Assembly (NCBI RefSeq): GCF_023721815.1
Contig: NZ_JAMDLI010000022.1
Coordinates: forward strand, 186,001-250,000
Direction: 5' to 3'
Source: Pleomorphomonas sp. JP5
GTDB lineage: Bacteria > Pseudomonadota > Alphaproteobacteria > Rhizobiales > Pleomorphomonadaceae
Length of the DNA: 64,000 bases
The stretch's first letter is position 1; each line of letters starts with the position of its first letter. The notes beneath the pieces were generated by a model that saw only the letters and a program-made list of their open reading frames with translations, had not been told where the DNA came from and ran no database searches. Below are positions 39,613 to 49,138 of the stretch, in pieces. A program made the position numbers and the translations under genes.

Positions 39613-40827
39613 TCAATCCCGTTCCTGCAATGGGCCGCGACGGAAAGGTCCCAAACCTTCAAGAGCCGTCTCGGCATTGAGCACGGCTCGCTTCTCGCGG
39701 ACCAGATAGTCGGCGACTGCCCGGCGGAAGCCTTCATCGGCGATGTAGTGGGCCGAGCGGGTGGTCTCCGGCAGATACCCGCGCGAGAGCTTGTGTTCGC
39801 CCTGGGCGCCGGCCTCCACCACCGCAAGGCGGTGCTCGATGGCATAGTCGATGGCCTGATGGTAGCAGACCTCGAAATGCAGGAAGGGGTGGTCTTCGAT
39901 GGCGCCCCAGTTGCGCCCGTAGAGCCGATCGGAGCCGATAAGGTTGAGAGCGCCAGCGATATAGCGGCCGGCGCGACGCGCCATGACGAGCAGAACACGG
40001 TCGGCCATCTTCTCCGAGAGTAAAGAGAAGAAGAGGCGGTTGAGATAGGGCGTACCCCACTTGCGTGCGCCCGTATCCATGTAGAAGGCGAAGAAAGCGT
40101 CCCAATGGGCTTCCGTCAGGTCGCTGCCGGTTGCCCATTCTATGGTGATGCCGTCCTGAAGCGCTTCCCGCCGCTCGCGTTTCAGCGCCTTGCGCTTGCG
40201 GGAAGCGAGGCGGCCGAGGAAGTCGTCATAGCTTTGATAGCCGTCGTTGCGGAACTGGAATTGCTGGTCCAGCCGCTCGAGCCAGCCCTCGGCGGCCAGA
40301 GCGGTGGCCCCTTGCTCGTCGACGAATGTCACATGAGCGGACGACAGCTCGTAGCGGTCGGCGACGAGCTTCATGCCGCGCGCGAGGGCCTGGCGCGTTG
40401 CAGCATCGGCAGCGAAGAGACGCGGACCGCTGACCGGCGTGAAGGGGACCGATGACTGGAGCTTCGGGTAATACTGGCCACCGGCTCGCTCCCACGCGTC
40501 CGCCCAGCCATGATCGAACACATACTCGCCGGCCGAATGCCCTTTCAGGTAGGCTGGAACGGCGCCGACGAGGCGGCCTTCTTCGTCTTCAAGCAACAGA
40601 TGGCTCGGCAACCAGCCGGTCTCGGCTGTCGCGCATCCCGACTCTTCGCAGGCAAGCAGGAAGTCGTGACTCACGAAAGGGTTGTAGGGAGCGGGCGATC
40701 CGTCGCCTTGCCAGCGTATGGCGCCGCGTGGGCCGGTCTCCCAGCCGGGGTTGGCAAGGCCATCCCAGGCGGCCTTGTCGACGGCCGCCAGTGTGTCGAT
40801 GGTACGCAGCGAAAGCGATTGGGGCAT
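39613..40827 (-). CDS. FemAB-like/DUF482 acyltransferase
   Basis: This 404-residue protein of the GNAT-related DUF482 (FemAB_like) family contains the landmarks NPFVSHDFLLACEESG, the basic FLGRLASRKRKALKRER and AGAQGEHKLSRGY. Relatives are annotated as peptidoglycan-related aminoacyl transferases, but direct function is unproven. It is cytosolic with no signal peptide. It probably shares a transcript with the HIT gene; no envelope-synthesis genes are adjacent. Confidence 0.85.
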   Translation of the reverse strand: MPQSLSLRTIDTLAAVDKAAWDGLANPGWETGPRGAIRWQGDGSPAPYNPFVSHDFLLACEESGCATAETGWLPSHLLLEDEEGRLVGAVPAYLKGHSAGEYVFDHGWADAWERAGGQYYPKLQSSVPFTPVSGPRLFAADAATRQALARGMKLVADRYELSSAHVTFVDEQGATALAAEGWLERLDQQFQFRNDGYQSYDDFLGRLASRKRKALKRERREALQDGITIEWATGSDLTEAHWDAFFAFYMDTGARKWGTPYLNRLFFSLLSEKMADRVLLVMARRAGRYIAGALNLIGSDRLYGRNWGAIEDHPFLHFEVCYHQAIDYAIEHRLAVVEAGAQGEHKLSRGYLPETTRSAHYIADEGFRRAVADYLVREKRAVLNAETALEGLGPFRRGPLQERD

Positions 40828-41033
40828 GAACGGACGAGTCGGCGCTCGATAGGGGTTTGTCCTTAAGATAACCTCGCCGCGCGCGTCGATGCAAATCCTG
40901 GATTTCCCGGTTTGCCGGCTTGAGGTGGCTGAACTAGGGAAACGAAGGATTAACGGGCGGCGTTCTATCTAGAATTGTTGCCAATGACGGATTTCCCGAC
41001 GTGCACAGAAGCCAAAAATTGTCGAAGGGGGAA

Positions 41034-41348
41034 ATGGCGGAGCTGATCGCTCGCCTGCGCAACCCCAATGTCAGGGTCGGTGAGCAGCGGCGAGCCGAAC
41101 GCCTGAACTGTCATTGGCCGGCTCTCGTTCAATCCGATCCGCGCGATGTTGCCTGCATTGTCGAGAATATCAGCCATAGCGGCTGCCGGGTTCGCACCGT
41201 CGGAAAGCTGTTCGAACCAGGGGATACGGTGATCGTCCGCATTCCCTCGCAAAAGATGGTGCTGGATGGCGTGATCGCCTGGGCACGCGCCGAGGAGGCC
41301 GGCATCCAGTTCAGCTTCGGCGATGAAAGCCACAATCTGACGGTCTGA
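41034..41348 (+). CDS. PilZ-domain protein
   Basis: A small (about 104-residue) PilZ protein with the c-di-GMP-binding RxxxR element in RRAERLNCHW and the second motif NISHSGCRV (D/NxSxxG). Ligand residues are present, so it may be a c-di-GMP effector responding to enzymes such as the GGDEF-EAL protein at 15001. ATG 41034 has AAGGGG just upstream; GTG 41001 would add 11 residues but lacks a site. It is convergent with hisI. Confidence 0.85.
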   Translation: MAELIARLRNPNVRVGEQRRAERLNCHWPALVQSDPRDVACIVENISHSGCRVRTVGKLFEPGDTVIVRIPSQKMVLDGVIAWARAEEAGIQFSFGDESHNLTV

Positions 41349-41371
41349 GGTCCTTCTGGAAGAGCTCGCGG

Positions 41372-41845
41372 TCAGTGCTTGTGGCCGTAGACCGCTTCCG
41401 GGTCGAAGCGGCGTTCGCCACCGACATGCTCGACCCGCACCGGACCGTCAGCCGCCTTCTGGCCGAGAGGCACGCTCCGGTAGAAGCAGGAAACCTGACC
41501 CGTGTGGCAGGTCGCGCCAGCGCCGTCCACGCGCACACGCAAGACCAGCGCATCCTGGTCGCAGTCGGTCAGAAGCTCCACGACCCTCTGCACGTTGCCC
41601 GAGGTGGCGCCCTTGTGCCAGAGCTCGCCGCGCGAGCGACTCCAGTACCAGCCTTCGCCGGTTTGGATGGTCAGTGCGAGGCTCTCGGCGTTCATGTAGG
41701 CGACCATCAGAACCTGGCCGCTGTCGGCATCGACGGTGACGCAGGCGATGGTTCCGTCCGCGCCGAAGCGCGGGGTCAGCACGTTGCCGGCCTCAAGCGA
41801 CGCCTTGTCGCCGGGGAGGGGGAACAGTCTCGTCTCGGAGGTCAT
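41372..41845 (-). CDS. hisI: Phosphoribosyl-AMP cyclohydrolase
   Basis: This zinc/magnesium enzyme performs the third step of histidine synthesis, opening the purine ring of phosphoribosyl-AMP. The 157-residue monofunctional form shows [16 protein letters not shown], the acidic CDQDAL (Asp96, Asp98) and Cys95, Cys113 and Cys120 for zinc. No hisE fusion is present. It is 7 bases downstream of folE on the same strand, although the two belong to different pathways. Confidence 0.96.
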   Translation of the reverse strand: MTSETRLFPLPGDKASLEAGNVLTPRFGADGTIACVTVDADSGQVLMVAYMNAESLALTIQTGEGWYWSRSRGELWHKGATSGNVQRVVELLTDCDQDALVLRVRVDGAGATCHTGQVSCFYRSVPLGQKAADGPVRVEHVGGERRFDPEAVYGHKH

Positions 41846-41852
41846 GTTTCGA

Positions 41853-42467
41853 TCACTTGCTGTCGCCGCGCACCATCATCATGAAGCGGGCCTGTTCGCT
41901 GGGGTCGGTCTTGAAACAGCCGGTGAACCGGGCTGTCACCGTCGAGGCGCCGGGTTTCTGAACGCCACGCATGGTCATGCAGAGATGTTCGGCCTCGATG
42001 AGAACGGCCGCGCCGCGTGGTTTCAGAACCTTGTCGATGGCATTGCTGACCTGGGCGGTCATCGTCTCCTGCGTCTGCAAGCGCCGCGCATACATCTCGA
42101 CGATGCGGGCAAGCTTGGACAGGCCGACGACTCCCGTCGTTGGATAGTAGGCGATGTGCGCCTTGCCGATGAACGGCACCATGTGGTGCTCGCAATGGGA
42201 GTAGAAGGGGATGTCACGGACGAGAATCAGTTCCTCGTAGCCGGCCACTTCCGTGAAGATGCGATCCAGCACCTCCTCGTCGGTTTGGCCGTAGCCGGAA
42301 AACAGCTCGGCATAGGCCTTCACGACGCGTTTCGGCGTGTCGCGCAGCCCTTCGCGCTCAGGGTCCTCGCCGGCATAGGCGATCAGCGTCCGCACGGCGG
42401 CCTCGGCTTCTTCTCGGCTGGGGCGGTGGATCTTGCGAGAGCCGGCGGTGAAGATGGCATCGTCCAT
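41853..42467 (-). CDS. folE: GTP cyclohydrolase I
   Basis: The enzyme makes dihydroneopterin triphosphate from GTP for folate and related cofactors. The 204-residue protein contains [36 protein letters not shown] and [16 protein letters not shown]. Cys92, His95 and Cys163 are the zinc ligands. ATG 42467 has AAGGA seven bases upstream. It is divergent from the IscU-like gene and leads hisI. Confidence 0.97.
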   Translation of the reverse strand: MDDAIFTAGSRKIHRPSREEAEAAVRTLIAYAGEDPEREGLRDTPKRVVKAYAELFSGYGQTDEEVLDRIFTEVAGYEELILVRDIPFYSHCEHHMVPFIGKAHIAYYPTTGVVGLSKLARIVEMYARRLQTQETMTAQVSNAIDKVLKPRGAAVLIEAEHLCMTMRGVQKPGASTVTARFTGCFKTDPSEQARFMMMVRGDSK

Positions 42468-42643
42468 GCTTGGTCCTTCCTGGGGCCGCGCGCCCGAGTG
42501 GCGGCCGCCGCGACAGCCCTTCGTCGTTGCCGCGCTTGGCGGCGGCGCCGTCTCAGGCCTATATACGCGCCAGGGGCGGGAGTTCAAAGTGGCAGGCACT
42601 TCCCCGGAACGATAAGCCCGGCTTGCCCGCCGAAGGGGACAGC

Positions 42644-43084
42644 ATGCTCGACGAGATCTACAACGCGCGCATTCTTGACCTAGCAGGCAACATCGGCCGC
42701 ATTGGTCGGCTGGCAGCGCCGGACGCCACGGCGACACGCCATTCGCGTCTGTGCGGATCGAAGATCACGGTCGACCTTCGCGTGGAGGGAGATGTCGTCG
42801 CCGACTATGCCCATGAGGTGAAGGCTTGCGCGTTGGGGCAGGCGGCCGCCTCGGTGATGGCCAAACATGTCGTCGGCGCCACGACGGCCGAACTCAGGCA
42901 GACGCGAGACGGGATGCTCGCCATGCTGAAGGAGGGCGCTCCGCCACCGACAGGGCGCTTCGCCGAGCTGAGTTGCCTGGAGCCGGTACGCGATTTCAAG
43001 GCGCGGCATGCCTCGACCATGCTGGTGTTCGAGGCGGTCGTCGCCTGCCTCGACGATATCGCTGCGGCGCGTGCTGGCGGCTGA
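42644..43084 (+). CDS. IscU/NifU-like iron-sulfur scaffold protein
   Basis: This 146-residue protein of the NifU-N/IscU fold has three cysteines at scaffold positions: Cys37 in LCGSK, Cys62 in [11 protein letters not shown] and Cys111 in LSCLEP. The conserved aspartate after the first cysteine (CGD in IscU) is Ser39, and the His before the last cysteine is Ser110, so cluster handling may differ from standard scaffolds. ATG 42644 has AAGGGGA five bases upstream. It is not in an isc or suf operon but is followed by yidD ten bases later, a common Rhizobiales order. Confidence 0.85.
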   Translation: MLDEIYNARILDLAGNIGRIGRLAAPDATATRHSRLCGSKITVDLRVEGDVVADYAHEVKACALGQAAASVMAKHVVGATTAELRQTRDGMLAMLKEGAPPPTGRFAELSCLEPVRDFKARHASTMLVFEAVVACLDDIAAARAGG

Positions 43085-43094
43085 GGGACCAATC

Positions 43095-43472
43095 ATGTGC
43101 GGATGCGGAAAACGGCATGCGGACGAGGCGCGCGGCGTCATCTCGAGCCCACCCCCGCGTCGGGCGACGCCGGGGCGGCTTGTCGGTCGTGCGCTGATCC
43201 GCGTCTACCAGGTCGTCTTGTCGCCGCTGATGGGGCAGCAATGCCGCCATCTTCCCACCTGCTCCAGCTATACGGACGAAGCTATCGGTCGCTTCGGTCT
43301 GTGGGCTGGCGGATGGATGGGGCTTGCCCGCATCCTTCGCTGCAACCCGTGGGGCTCGTCGGGCTTCGATCCCGTGCCGGAGACGATCGATCCGAGATAT
43401 CGATGGTGGCGCCCCTGGGCCGGCGCCCGCTGGACAGGCGCCCACATCGATCCCACGACCCGGCTGAACTGA
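43095..43472 (+). CDS. yidD: Membrane protein insertion efficiency factor YidD
   Basis: This small 125-residue membrane-associated protein helps YidC-dependent insertion. The signature CRHLPTCSSYTDEAI with Cys50 and Cys56, and LRCNPWGSSGFDPVP with Cys83, is unmistakable. The N-terminal 25 residues (MCGCGKRHADEARG) are an extension rich in Cys. ATG 43095 has GAGGG six bases upstream. It ends 3 bases before the convergent exporter gene. Confidence 0.92.
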   Translation: MCGCGKRHADEARGVISSPPPRRATPGRLVGRALIRVYQVVLSPLMGQQCRHLPTCSSYTDEAIGRFGLWAGGWMGLARILRCNPWGSSGFDPVPETIDPRYRWWRPWAGARWTGAHIDPTTRLN

Positions 43473-43475
43473 CGA

Positions 43476-44927
43476 TCACTCGGCGGCTTGAGCGCGATGG
43501 CCCGAGACCTCCGCGCCGGCGCTTGGCGACATGCGGGCGTAGATCGGGATGCAGAGAAGGCCGATTACCGCCAAAGCCAGGAAGGCCGGCACGAAGTCGC
43601 CGGGCAGCACGGCCATGTCGCCGCGCATCGACCGGGTGATTTCGAGGGCGGCGGCGCCGACCGCGACACCGAGGGCGGCCGAGATCTGCTGACCGACGGA
43701 GGAGATCGACGTGGCGTGGCTCATGCGCCGATTGTCGATCTCGGCGAAGGCGAGACCGTTGAGAGCGGTGAACTGCAATGAGCGGAAGAAGCCGCCGATC
43801 AGCAATACCGTGAAGATCGCGGCATGGGGCGTGTTCTTGGTGAAGGAGACGATGGCGAGCAGGAAGACGGTGGTGAACAGCGTGTTGACCATCAGCACCA
43901 TCCGGAAGCCCCATGCCCGCACGATGCGTGGCGCGGTGAACTTCATCAGCACTGCGCCGGCGGCGGTGGCGAAGGTGAGCATGCCGCTTTCGAAGGGCGA
44001 CATGCCGAAGCCGAGTTGCAGCATCAACGGAAGAAGGAAGGGGATGGCGCCGACGCCGATGCGGAACAGAAGACCGCCGAGCACGGAGACGCGGAAGGTG
44101 GGCAGGCGGAAGAGCGACAGGTCCATCAGTGGTTCGGGCGTCCGCAAGGCATGGCGACCGTAGCCGTAGAGCGAGGCGGCGCCGACGATGATGAGAGCGA
44201 TGTCGATCCAGGACGGCAGCACGCCGATGCCGCTCGCGGCGATGCCGAAGACGAAGCCTGCGAGCCCGATACCGGAGAGGATGAAGCCGCGTGTGTCGAG
44301 CGGCGGAAGGTTTTCTTCCTTGTAGTTCTGGATGAAGATGCTGACCAGGATCAGGCCGACGACGCTGATCGGGATGTTGATCCAGAAGATCCAGCGCCAC
44401 TCGAAATAGGTCGTGATGAAACCGCCGAGCGGCGGCCCTAGCACCGGCCCGATCATCGCCGGAACCGTCAGCCAGCTCATGGCGCGCAGATAATCCGACT
44501 TCTTCACCGAGCGCAGCATTACCAGCCGTCCGACCGGCACCATCATGGCGCCGCCGGCGCCCTGTACGACGCGTGCGGCGACGAAGCCCTCGAGCGACGA
44601 AGACAGGCCGCAGAGCACGGAGCCGGTCACGAACACCATGATGGCCAGGCGAAAGATGGTGCGGGCGCCGAAGCGGTCGGCGACCCACCCGGAGATCGGC
44701 AGGAAGACGGCGACCGAAATGAGGTAGCTGGTGAAGGCAAGCTTCAGGGAAATGGGATCGACGCCAAGGTCGAGGGCGATTTGCGGCAGCGAGGTGGAGA
44801 CCACCGAGCTGTCCAGGTTTTCCATGAAGAGGGCACAGGCGACGATCAGCGGGATGAGCATGTTTTTCTCGTATTTCGCCCGGGTTATCGCCGAAGTCGG
44901 GCCACGGGTCGAGAGGACGCCGTTCAC
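43476..44927 (-). CDS. DHA2-family MFS multidrug exporter
   Basis: The protein of about 483 residues has fourteen membrane helices and resembles EmrB/QacA drug:proton antiporters: ENLDSSVVSTSLPQIA in helix 1, GWVADRFGARTIF in loop 2-3 and GPVLGPPLGGFI in helix 5. The start is unsure: GTG 44927 lacks a clear ribosome site, and ATG 44861 would still retain all helices. No emrA-type adaptor lies next to it. It is divergent from the FMN riboswitch. Confidence 0.86.
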   Translation of the reverse strand: MNGVLSTRGPTSAITRAKYEKNMLIPLIVACALFMENLDSSVVSTSLPQIALDLGVDPISLKLAFTSYLISVAVFLPISGWVADRFGARTIFRLAIMVFVTGSVLCGLSSSLEGFVAARVVQGAGGAMMVPVGRLVMLRSVKKSDYLRAMSWLTVPAMIGPVLGPPLGGFITTYFEWRWIFWINIPISVVGLILVSIFIQNYKEENLPPLDTRGFILSGIGLAGFVFGIAASGIGVLPSWIDIALIIVGAASLYGYGRHALRTPEPLMDLSLFRLPTFRVSVLGGLLFRIGVGAIPFLLPLMLQLGFGMSPFESGMLTFATAAGAVLMKFTAPRIVRAWGFRMVLMVNTLFTTVFLLAIVSFTKNTPHAAIFTVLLIGGFFRSLQFTALNGLAFAEIDNRRMSHATSISSVGQQISAALGVAVGAAALEITRSMRGDMAVLPGDFVPAFLALAVIGLLCIPIYARMSPSAGAEVSGHRAQAAE

Positions 44928-45289
44928 ATGTCGGAGAACATGACTGTCATGCAGATGGAAACGATGTGTCGCCTTTGATTTCCGGGGCTTCGTGGACTAA
45001 AGTCCAACTCGTCGGCGTGGGTTTCCACTCCGACACCATTCTCGGGGCGGGGCGAAACTCCCCACCGGCGGTAATGGCGGCGAAAGTCGTCTAGCCCGCG
45101 AGCGCTCCAGCCTCACGGCGGGAGGTCAGCAGATCCGGTTGGATTCCGGAGCCGACGGTATAGTCCGGATGAAAGAGAAGGGTGTGCTGAAAATCCCGTT
45201 CGCGGCCGGCCTCAGCCGATCGCGACCGATTGTCTCCATGACCCATCGCCCTGATTCCGCGTCGTTCCTTTTTCTTAAGGACCCGTACC
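44928..45289. other. Leader region holding the FMN riboswitch
   Basis: These 362 bases between the exporter and ribN contain the RFN element (45039-45179) and a short hairpin at 45266-45281 that includes the ribosome-binding site of ribN. The part before 45030 should contain the ribN promoter and the exporter promoter. Confidence 0.6.
45039..45179 (+). ncRNA. FMN riboswitch (RFN element)
   Basis: Conserved RFN segments appear in order: GGGGCGGGGCGAAACTCCCC, ACCGGCGGTAAT, AGCCCGCGAGCG, GGTCAGCAGATCCGGT and GGAGCCGACGGTATAGTCC, ending in GGATGAAAGAGAA. P1 closes with TTCTC (45039-45043) and GAGAA (45175-45179). It binds FMN and lowers expression of the downstream importer gene when flavin is plentiful. 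A likely expression platform is TCCTT/AAGGA (45266-45270 with 45277-45281), which could hide the ribN ribosome site; this last point is inference. Confidence 0.95.
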
Positions 45290-46222
45290 TTGAATCAGAG
45301 CCCGAACAAGACCCGGTCGTTTCCCGTGCTCGGGGCGACCTATATGGTGGCCGCCGGCGTTGTCTTCGCCGCCATCAACGTGCTCACCCAGTGGGTGACA
45401 GGCACCTATCACTTCTCTTCGCAGGCGCTGGCCTTCTGGCAATACGGGCTGTCGCTCGTCTTCTTCCTGCCGATGCTCCTGAAGCTCGGGGCAGGGGCCT
45501 TCCGCACCGCCCATCCTGTTGCGCATGTCGTCCGCGTCATTTTCGCGACGCTTGGCGTGCAGTTCTTCGTTGGCGCATTGGCGGCCGGCGTGCCGATCGC
45601 CCAGGTGGTGGCGATCGACATGACATCGCCCTTCATCGTCATCGTGGCGGCCCGGCTGATCCTTGGCGAGCACATCGGCCCTCATCGCGCGCTGGCCACT
45701 GTCGTCGGCTTCGTCGGCGGAATGCTGATTCTTGCGCCCTGGTCGGACAGCTTCTCCGTCTACAGCCTGTTGCCGCTTGGCGCGGCGGCGATGTGGGCGG
45801 GCTCGTCGGTGATGACCAAGCAGCTCGCCGCCGTGGAGCGGCCGGAGTCGGTGACCGTTTATCTTCTGGCGCTTCTCACGCCGATCAACGCCGCCTTCCT
45901 TTTCACCTCGACCGGGTTCGATGCCGGGGCGGCCTTCGCGCTTCCGGGGGGCACGGTGCTCTGGGTGATCGTGGCGCTTGCTGCGCTGACCGCTGCCGCG
46001 CAGTATCTCCTGACCCTCGCCTACGCGCGCGCCGACGCGTCCTACCTCCAGACGTTCGACAACGTGCGCTTGCCGCTCAACACGCTGGCCGGCTGGCTGG
46101 TGTTCGCCTACGCGCCCGATGGCTACCTCTGGGTGGGAGCCTTGATGATCGTCGGCGCGTCGCTTTACCTCCTGCGCGCGGAGACCGGAAAGCCGGTCGG
46201 CACCGATCCATTGCCCGCCTGA
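45290..46222 (+). CDS. ribN: Riboflavin importer RibN (EamA/DMT family)
   Basis: This 310-residue inner-membrane protein has ten helices and two EamA repeats. RibN-type riboflavin importers of Rhizobiales belong to this family and lie under an FMN riboswitch, as here, so riboflavin is the expected substrate. The start is TTG 45290, with TAAGG nine bases upstream; no ATG is better placed, the next being about 54 bases into the gene. Loss of riboswitch control would be visible as constitutive expression. It stands alone, not with rib biosynthesis genes. Confidence 0.88.
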   Translation: MNQSPNKTRSFPVLGATYMVAAGVVFAAINVLTQWVTGTYHFSSQALAFWQYGLSLVFFLPMLLKLGAGAFRTAHPVAHVVRVIFATLGVQFFVGALAAGVPIAQVVAIDMTSPFIVIVAARLILGEHIGPHRALATVVGFVGGMLILAPWSDSFSVYSLLPLGAAAMWAGSSVMTKQLAAVERPESVTVYLLALLTPINAAFLFTSTGFDAGAAFALPGGTVLWVIVALAALTAAAQYLLTLAYARADASYLQTFDNVRLPLNTLAGWLVFAYAPDGYLWVGALMIVGASLYLLRAETGKPVGTDPLPA

Positions 46223-46268
46223 TCCGACGGCGATCGTCGAAAAACGACCGTCTTCCAATTCTGCTCGT

Positions 46269-46307
46269 ATGGCCGGCGGAACCGCTGTTCCGACGGCCAT
46301 CTTTCTA
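46269..46307 (+). terminator. Terminator after ribN
   Basis: ATGGCCG pairs with CGGCCAT (46269-46275, 46294-46300) and inside it GGAAC pairs with GTTCC, followed by CTTTCTATT. A second smaller hairpin ending in CCGTCTT precedes it around 46226-46255. Together they should end the ribN message. Confidence 0.6.
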
Positions 46308-46425
46308 TTGAAAGCGGTGTGAACAACCGGCGTGCAGTGGCAACCGGCTTTGCATGTGTCGCTCTTTCGTGCGAAAAGTCCGTTTCTGTCAGCGGGTTTC
46401 CACGCAGTTTTACGGGCTGAATATC

Positions 46426-47127
46426 ATGTCGGTGCTCAAGTCGATCCAGAACGCCGTGCCGCCGATCCACCCGGAGGGGCACAAGTTCATCCTGGTTTTC
46501 CTGGCGGGCACCGTGCTGCTCGGCTGGCTGTTCGAGCCACTGTTCTGGATCGGACTTGCGCTCACCATCTGGTGCGCGCTGTTCTTCCGCGATCCCGTAC
46601 GGGTGACGCCGGTGTCGAACTCGCTGGTCATCTCGCCGGCCGACGGTCGGATCTCCGCCGTGGGGCTGGCCGTGCCGCCGCGCGAGCTTGGCCTCGGTCC
46701 CGAGCCGCTTTTGCGCATCTGCGTGTTCATGAACGTGTTCGATGTCCATGTGAACCGCGCGCCGGTCACCGGTCGCGTGGTGCGCATCGCCTACAAGGCC
46801 GGCAAGTTCCTCAACGCCGAGCTGGACAAGGCGAGCGAGGACAACGAGCGCAACGGCCTCGTCATCGAGCGGCCGGATGGTCGCGTCGTCGGCGTGGTTC
46901 AGATCGCCGGCTTGATCGCGCGCCGCATCCTGTCCTTCACGCGCGAGGGCGAGAGCCTGACCGTCGGTGACCGCTTCGGGCTGATCCGCTTCGGCTCGCG
47001 CGTCGATGTCTATCTTCCGGCGACGGCGACGGCGCTGGTGTCCGAAGGGGCTCGGGCGATTGCCGGCGAGACGGTGCTTGCCGATATCGACGGCACGACC
47101 AAGTCTCCCTTCGTGCGCGTAGCCTGA
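46426..47127 (+). CDS. psd: Phosphatidylserine decarboxylase
   Basis: The enzyme makes phosphatidylethanolamine from phosphatidylserine at the inner membrane. The short (233-residue) alphaproteobacterial form has hydrophobic helices near 20-55, [14 protein letters not shown], and the self-cleavage site Gly190-Ser191 in [10 protein letters not shown], where Ser becomes the pyruvoyl group. ATG 46426 fits the family start, though its ribosome site is weak; an in-frame start at 46354 is less likely. It is 11 bases before pssA, the preceding enzyme of the pathway. Confidence 0.95.
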   Translation: MSVLKSIQNAVPPIHPEGHKFILVFLAGTVLLGWLFEPLFWIGLALTIWCALFFRDPVRVTPVSNSLVISPADGRISAVGLAVPPRELGLGPEPLLRICVFMNVFDVHVNRAPVTGRVVRIAYKAGKFLNAELDKASEDNERNGLVIERPDGRVVGVVQIAGLIARRILSFTREGESLTVGDRFGLIRFGSRVDVYLPATATALVSEGARAIAGETVLADIDGTTKSPFVRVA

Positions 47128-47138
47128 GGCGGAAAACG

Positions 47139-47993
47139 ATGCCTGGACTTTTCCCGCCTTTCGATCCGGATCCGGAGGCTGTTGAGCGTCCGAGGCGGCT
47201 GAGCCGCATTCCGATCCGCAGCGTGATCCCCAACCTCGTGACGCTTCTGTCGCTTTGCGCGGGGCTTACCTCGATCCGCATGGGCTTCGAAGGCCGTTTC
47301 GACATGGCGGTCTATGCGATCCTGATCGCCGCCGTGCTGGACGGTCTGGACGGTCGGCTGGCCCGCTATCTGGGCGTTACCTCGAAGTTTGGGGCGGAGC
47401 TCGACTCCCTCAGCGATTTCCTGAGTTTCGGCGTCGCGCCGCCGCTGCTTCTGTTCGTTTGGAACTTCCACGACATCAACTCCTTCGGTTGGGTGGCGGT
47501 GGTGTTGTTCGCCATAGCGGGGGCCCTTCGCCTCGCGCGTTTCAACACCATGCTGGGCGAGGACAAGCCCGCCTGGCAGGCCAACTTCTTCACCGGCGTC
47601 CCCATTCCGGCCGGTGCGCTGGCTGTGCTCCTGCCTGTCTATGTCGATCGTGTCGGTATCGACGTGCCGCAGGCGGCGGCGCCGGCGGTGGTCGCCTACG
47701 TGGTGCTGATCGCCGCCTTGATGGTCAGCCGCGTGCCCACCTTCTCGGGCAAGAAATACGGCGGTCTCCGGCGGGAGTGGGTGGTGCCGATCCTGATTGG
47801 CGTCGTCATTCTGGCCATGCTTCTGGTCAGCTACCCGTTCCACGTTCTCAGCATTCTGACCATTCTTTATCTCGCCTATATTCCATTTGGTTGGCGCTCC
47901 TGGAATCGGCTGGCGCGCACGCATGGCACCAAGGAAGACGAGCTGACACTTGACGTTGGCGGTCCCTTTCCGGACGACGAGACTGCGCCCTGA
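47139..47993 (+). CDS. pssA: CDP-diacylglycerol-serine O-phosphatidyltransferase
   Basis: This membrane enzyme forms phosphatidylserine from CDP-diacylglycerol and serine. The CDP-alcohol phosphotransferase motif spans residues 68-93, with D68GLDGRLAR, Gly85, Asp89 and Asp93. The 284-residue protein has about eight helices and is of the PssA-II type. Adjacent psd completes phosphatidylethanolamine synthesis, and the two are clearly one operon. Confidence 0.96.
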   Translation: MPGLFPPFDPDPEAVERPRRLSRIPIRSVIPNLVTLLSLCAGLTSIRMGFEGRFDMAVYAILIAAVLDGLDGRLARYLGVTSKFGAELDSLSDFLSFGVAPPLLLFVWNFHDINSFGWVAVVLFAIAGALRLARFNTMLGEDKPAWQANFFTGVPIPAGALAVLLPVYVDRVGIDVPQAAAPAVVAYVVLIAALMVSRVPTFSGKKYGGLRREWVVPILIGVVILAMLLVSYPFHVLSILTILYLAYIPFGWRSWNRLARTHGTKEDELTLDVGGPFPDDETAP

Positions 47994-48066
47994 GCCGGTC
48001 TTGCCGCTGATCCGCTTTCCCGGCGTCCGTCGCCGGCCGCCCGGCAACCAGACGAGGTGATGCGAC

Positions 48067-48984
48067 ATGATCGACAAGACCTATCCCCGCGACATGGTTG
48101 GCTATGGCCGCAACCCTCCCGACGCGGCCTGGCCTGATGGCGCCAACATCGCCGTTCAGTTCGTCGTCAATTACGAAGAGGGCGGCGAGAACTGCATCCT
48201 GCATGGCGATGCCGCTTCCGAGGCTTTCCTGTCGGAGATCGTCGGCGCCCAGCCCTGGCCGGGCCAGCGGCACGCCAACATGGAGTCGATCTACGAATAC
48301 GGCTCGCGCGCCGGCTTCTGGCGGCTGCACCGCCTGTTCACCTCGCGCGCGGTGCCGGTGACGGTCTACGGCGTCGCCACCGCGCTTGCGCGCAATCCGG
48401 AGGTCGTCGCGGCCATGAAGGAGGCGGACTGGGAGATTGCCAGTCACGGCCTCAAGTGGATCGACTACAAGGACTACACCAAGGAAGCCGAGCGCGAGCA
48501 TATGCTCGAGGCGATCCGCATCCACGAGGAAGTGACGGGATCACGCCCCCTCGGCTGGTATACCGGCCGCGCCTCGATCCACTCGAACGAGCTGGCGATC
48601 GAGGAGGGCGGCTTCCTCTACTCGTCGGACTCCTATGCCGACGATCTGCCCTACTGGGTCGAGGGCCCCAACGGGCCGCACCTCATCATTCCGTATACGC
48701 TCGACACCAACGATATGCGGTTTGCGACAAATCAAGGCTTCAACTCGGGCGATCAGTTCTACACCTACCTCAAGGACGCGTTCGACGTCCTCTATGAGGA
48801 AGGCCGGAACGGCAGTCCGAAAATGCTGAACGTCGGCTTGCATTGCCGCCTCGTCGGACGACCGGCCAGGGTCGCCGCGCTTCAGCGCTTTCTGGACTAC
48901 GTTCTGTCGCATGATAAGGTCTGGGTACCGCGCCGCATCGACATCGCATGGCATTGGATCGCCCAGCATCGACCCGGGAATTGA
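48067..48984 (+). CDS. puuE: Allantoinase PuuE (polysaccharide-deacetylase fold)
   Basis: This 305-residue NodB-fold hydrolase starts with RDMVGYGRNPPDAAWPDGA and contains NYEEGGENCILHGD, EIASHGLKWIDY and GWYTGRASIHS, all characteristic of the cofactor-independent PuuE allantoinases that open allantoin during purine breakdown. GAGG lies about nine bases upstream of ATG 48067. Other ureide genes are absent from the window, so its pathway partners must be elsewhere. The peptide transporter follows on the same strand. Confidence 0.9.
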   Translation: MIDKTYPRDMVGYGRNPPDAAWPDGANIAVQFVVNYEEGGENCILHGDAASEAFLSEIVGAQPWPGQRHANMESIYEYGSRAGFWRLHRLFTSRAVPVTVYGVATALARNPEVVAAMKEADWEIASHGLKWIDYKDYTKEAEREHMLEAIRIHEEVTGSRPLGWYTGRASIHSNELAIEEGGFLYSSDSYADDLPYWVEGPNGPHLIIPYTLDTNDMRFATNQGFNSGDQFYTYLKDAFDVLYEEGRNGSPKMLNVGLHCRLVGRPARVAALQRFLDYVLSHDKVWVPRRIDIAWHWIAQHRPGN

Positions 48985-49138
48985 GAGCGGATCAAGAAAA
49001 AAGAACCAAGACCGGCGGCGCCAGGCAGCAAGAAGGGCGCTTTGGACCACTGGAAAACAAACCAAAGAAAAACAGTTCTTTCGGCGATCGGCGGTCTCTC
49101 GTCCGGTCGCCGCGACTTTAGGCAGGAGGCTCGAAAGA

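Noticed and set aside
45238-45350. Leader peptide frame overlapping the ribN start
   Set aside because: It starts inside the riboswitch leader with no ribosome site and runs on in a different frame from ribN without coding character.
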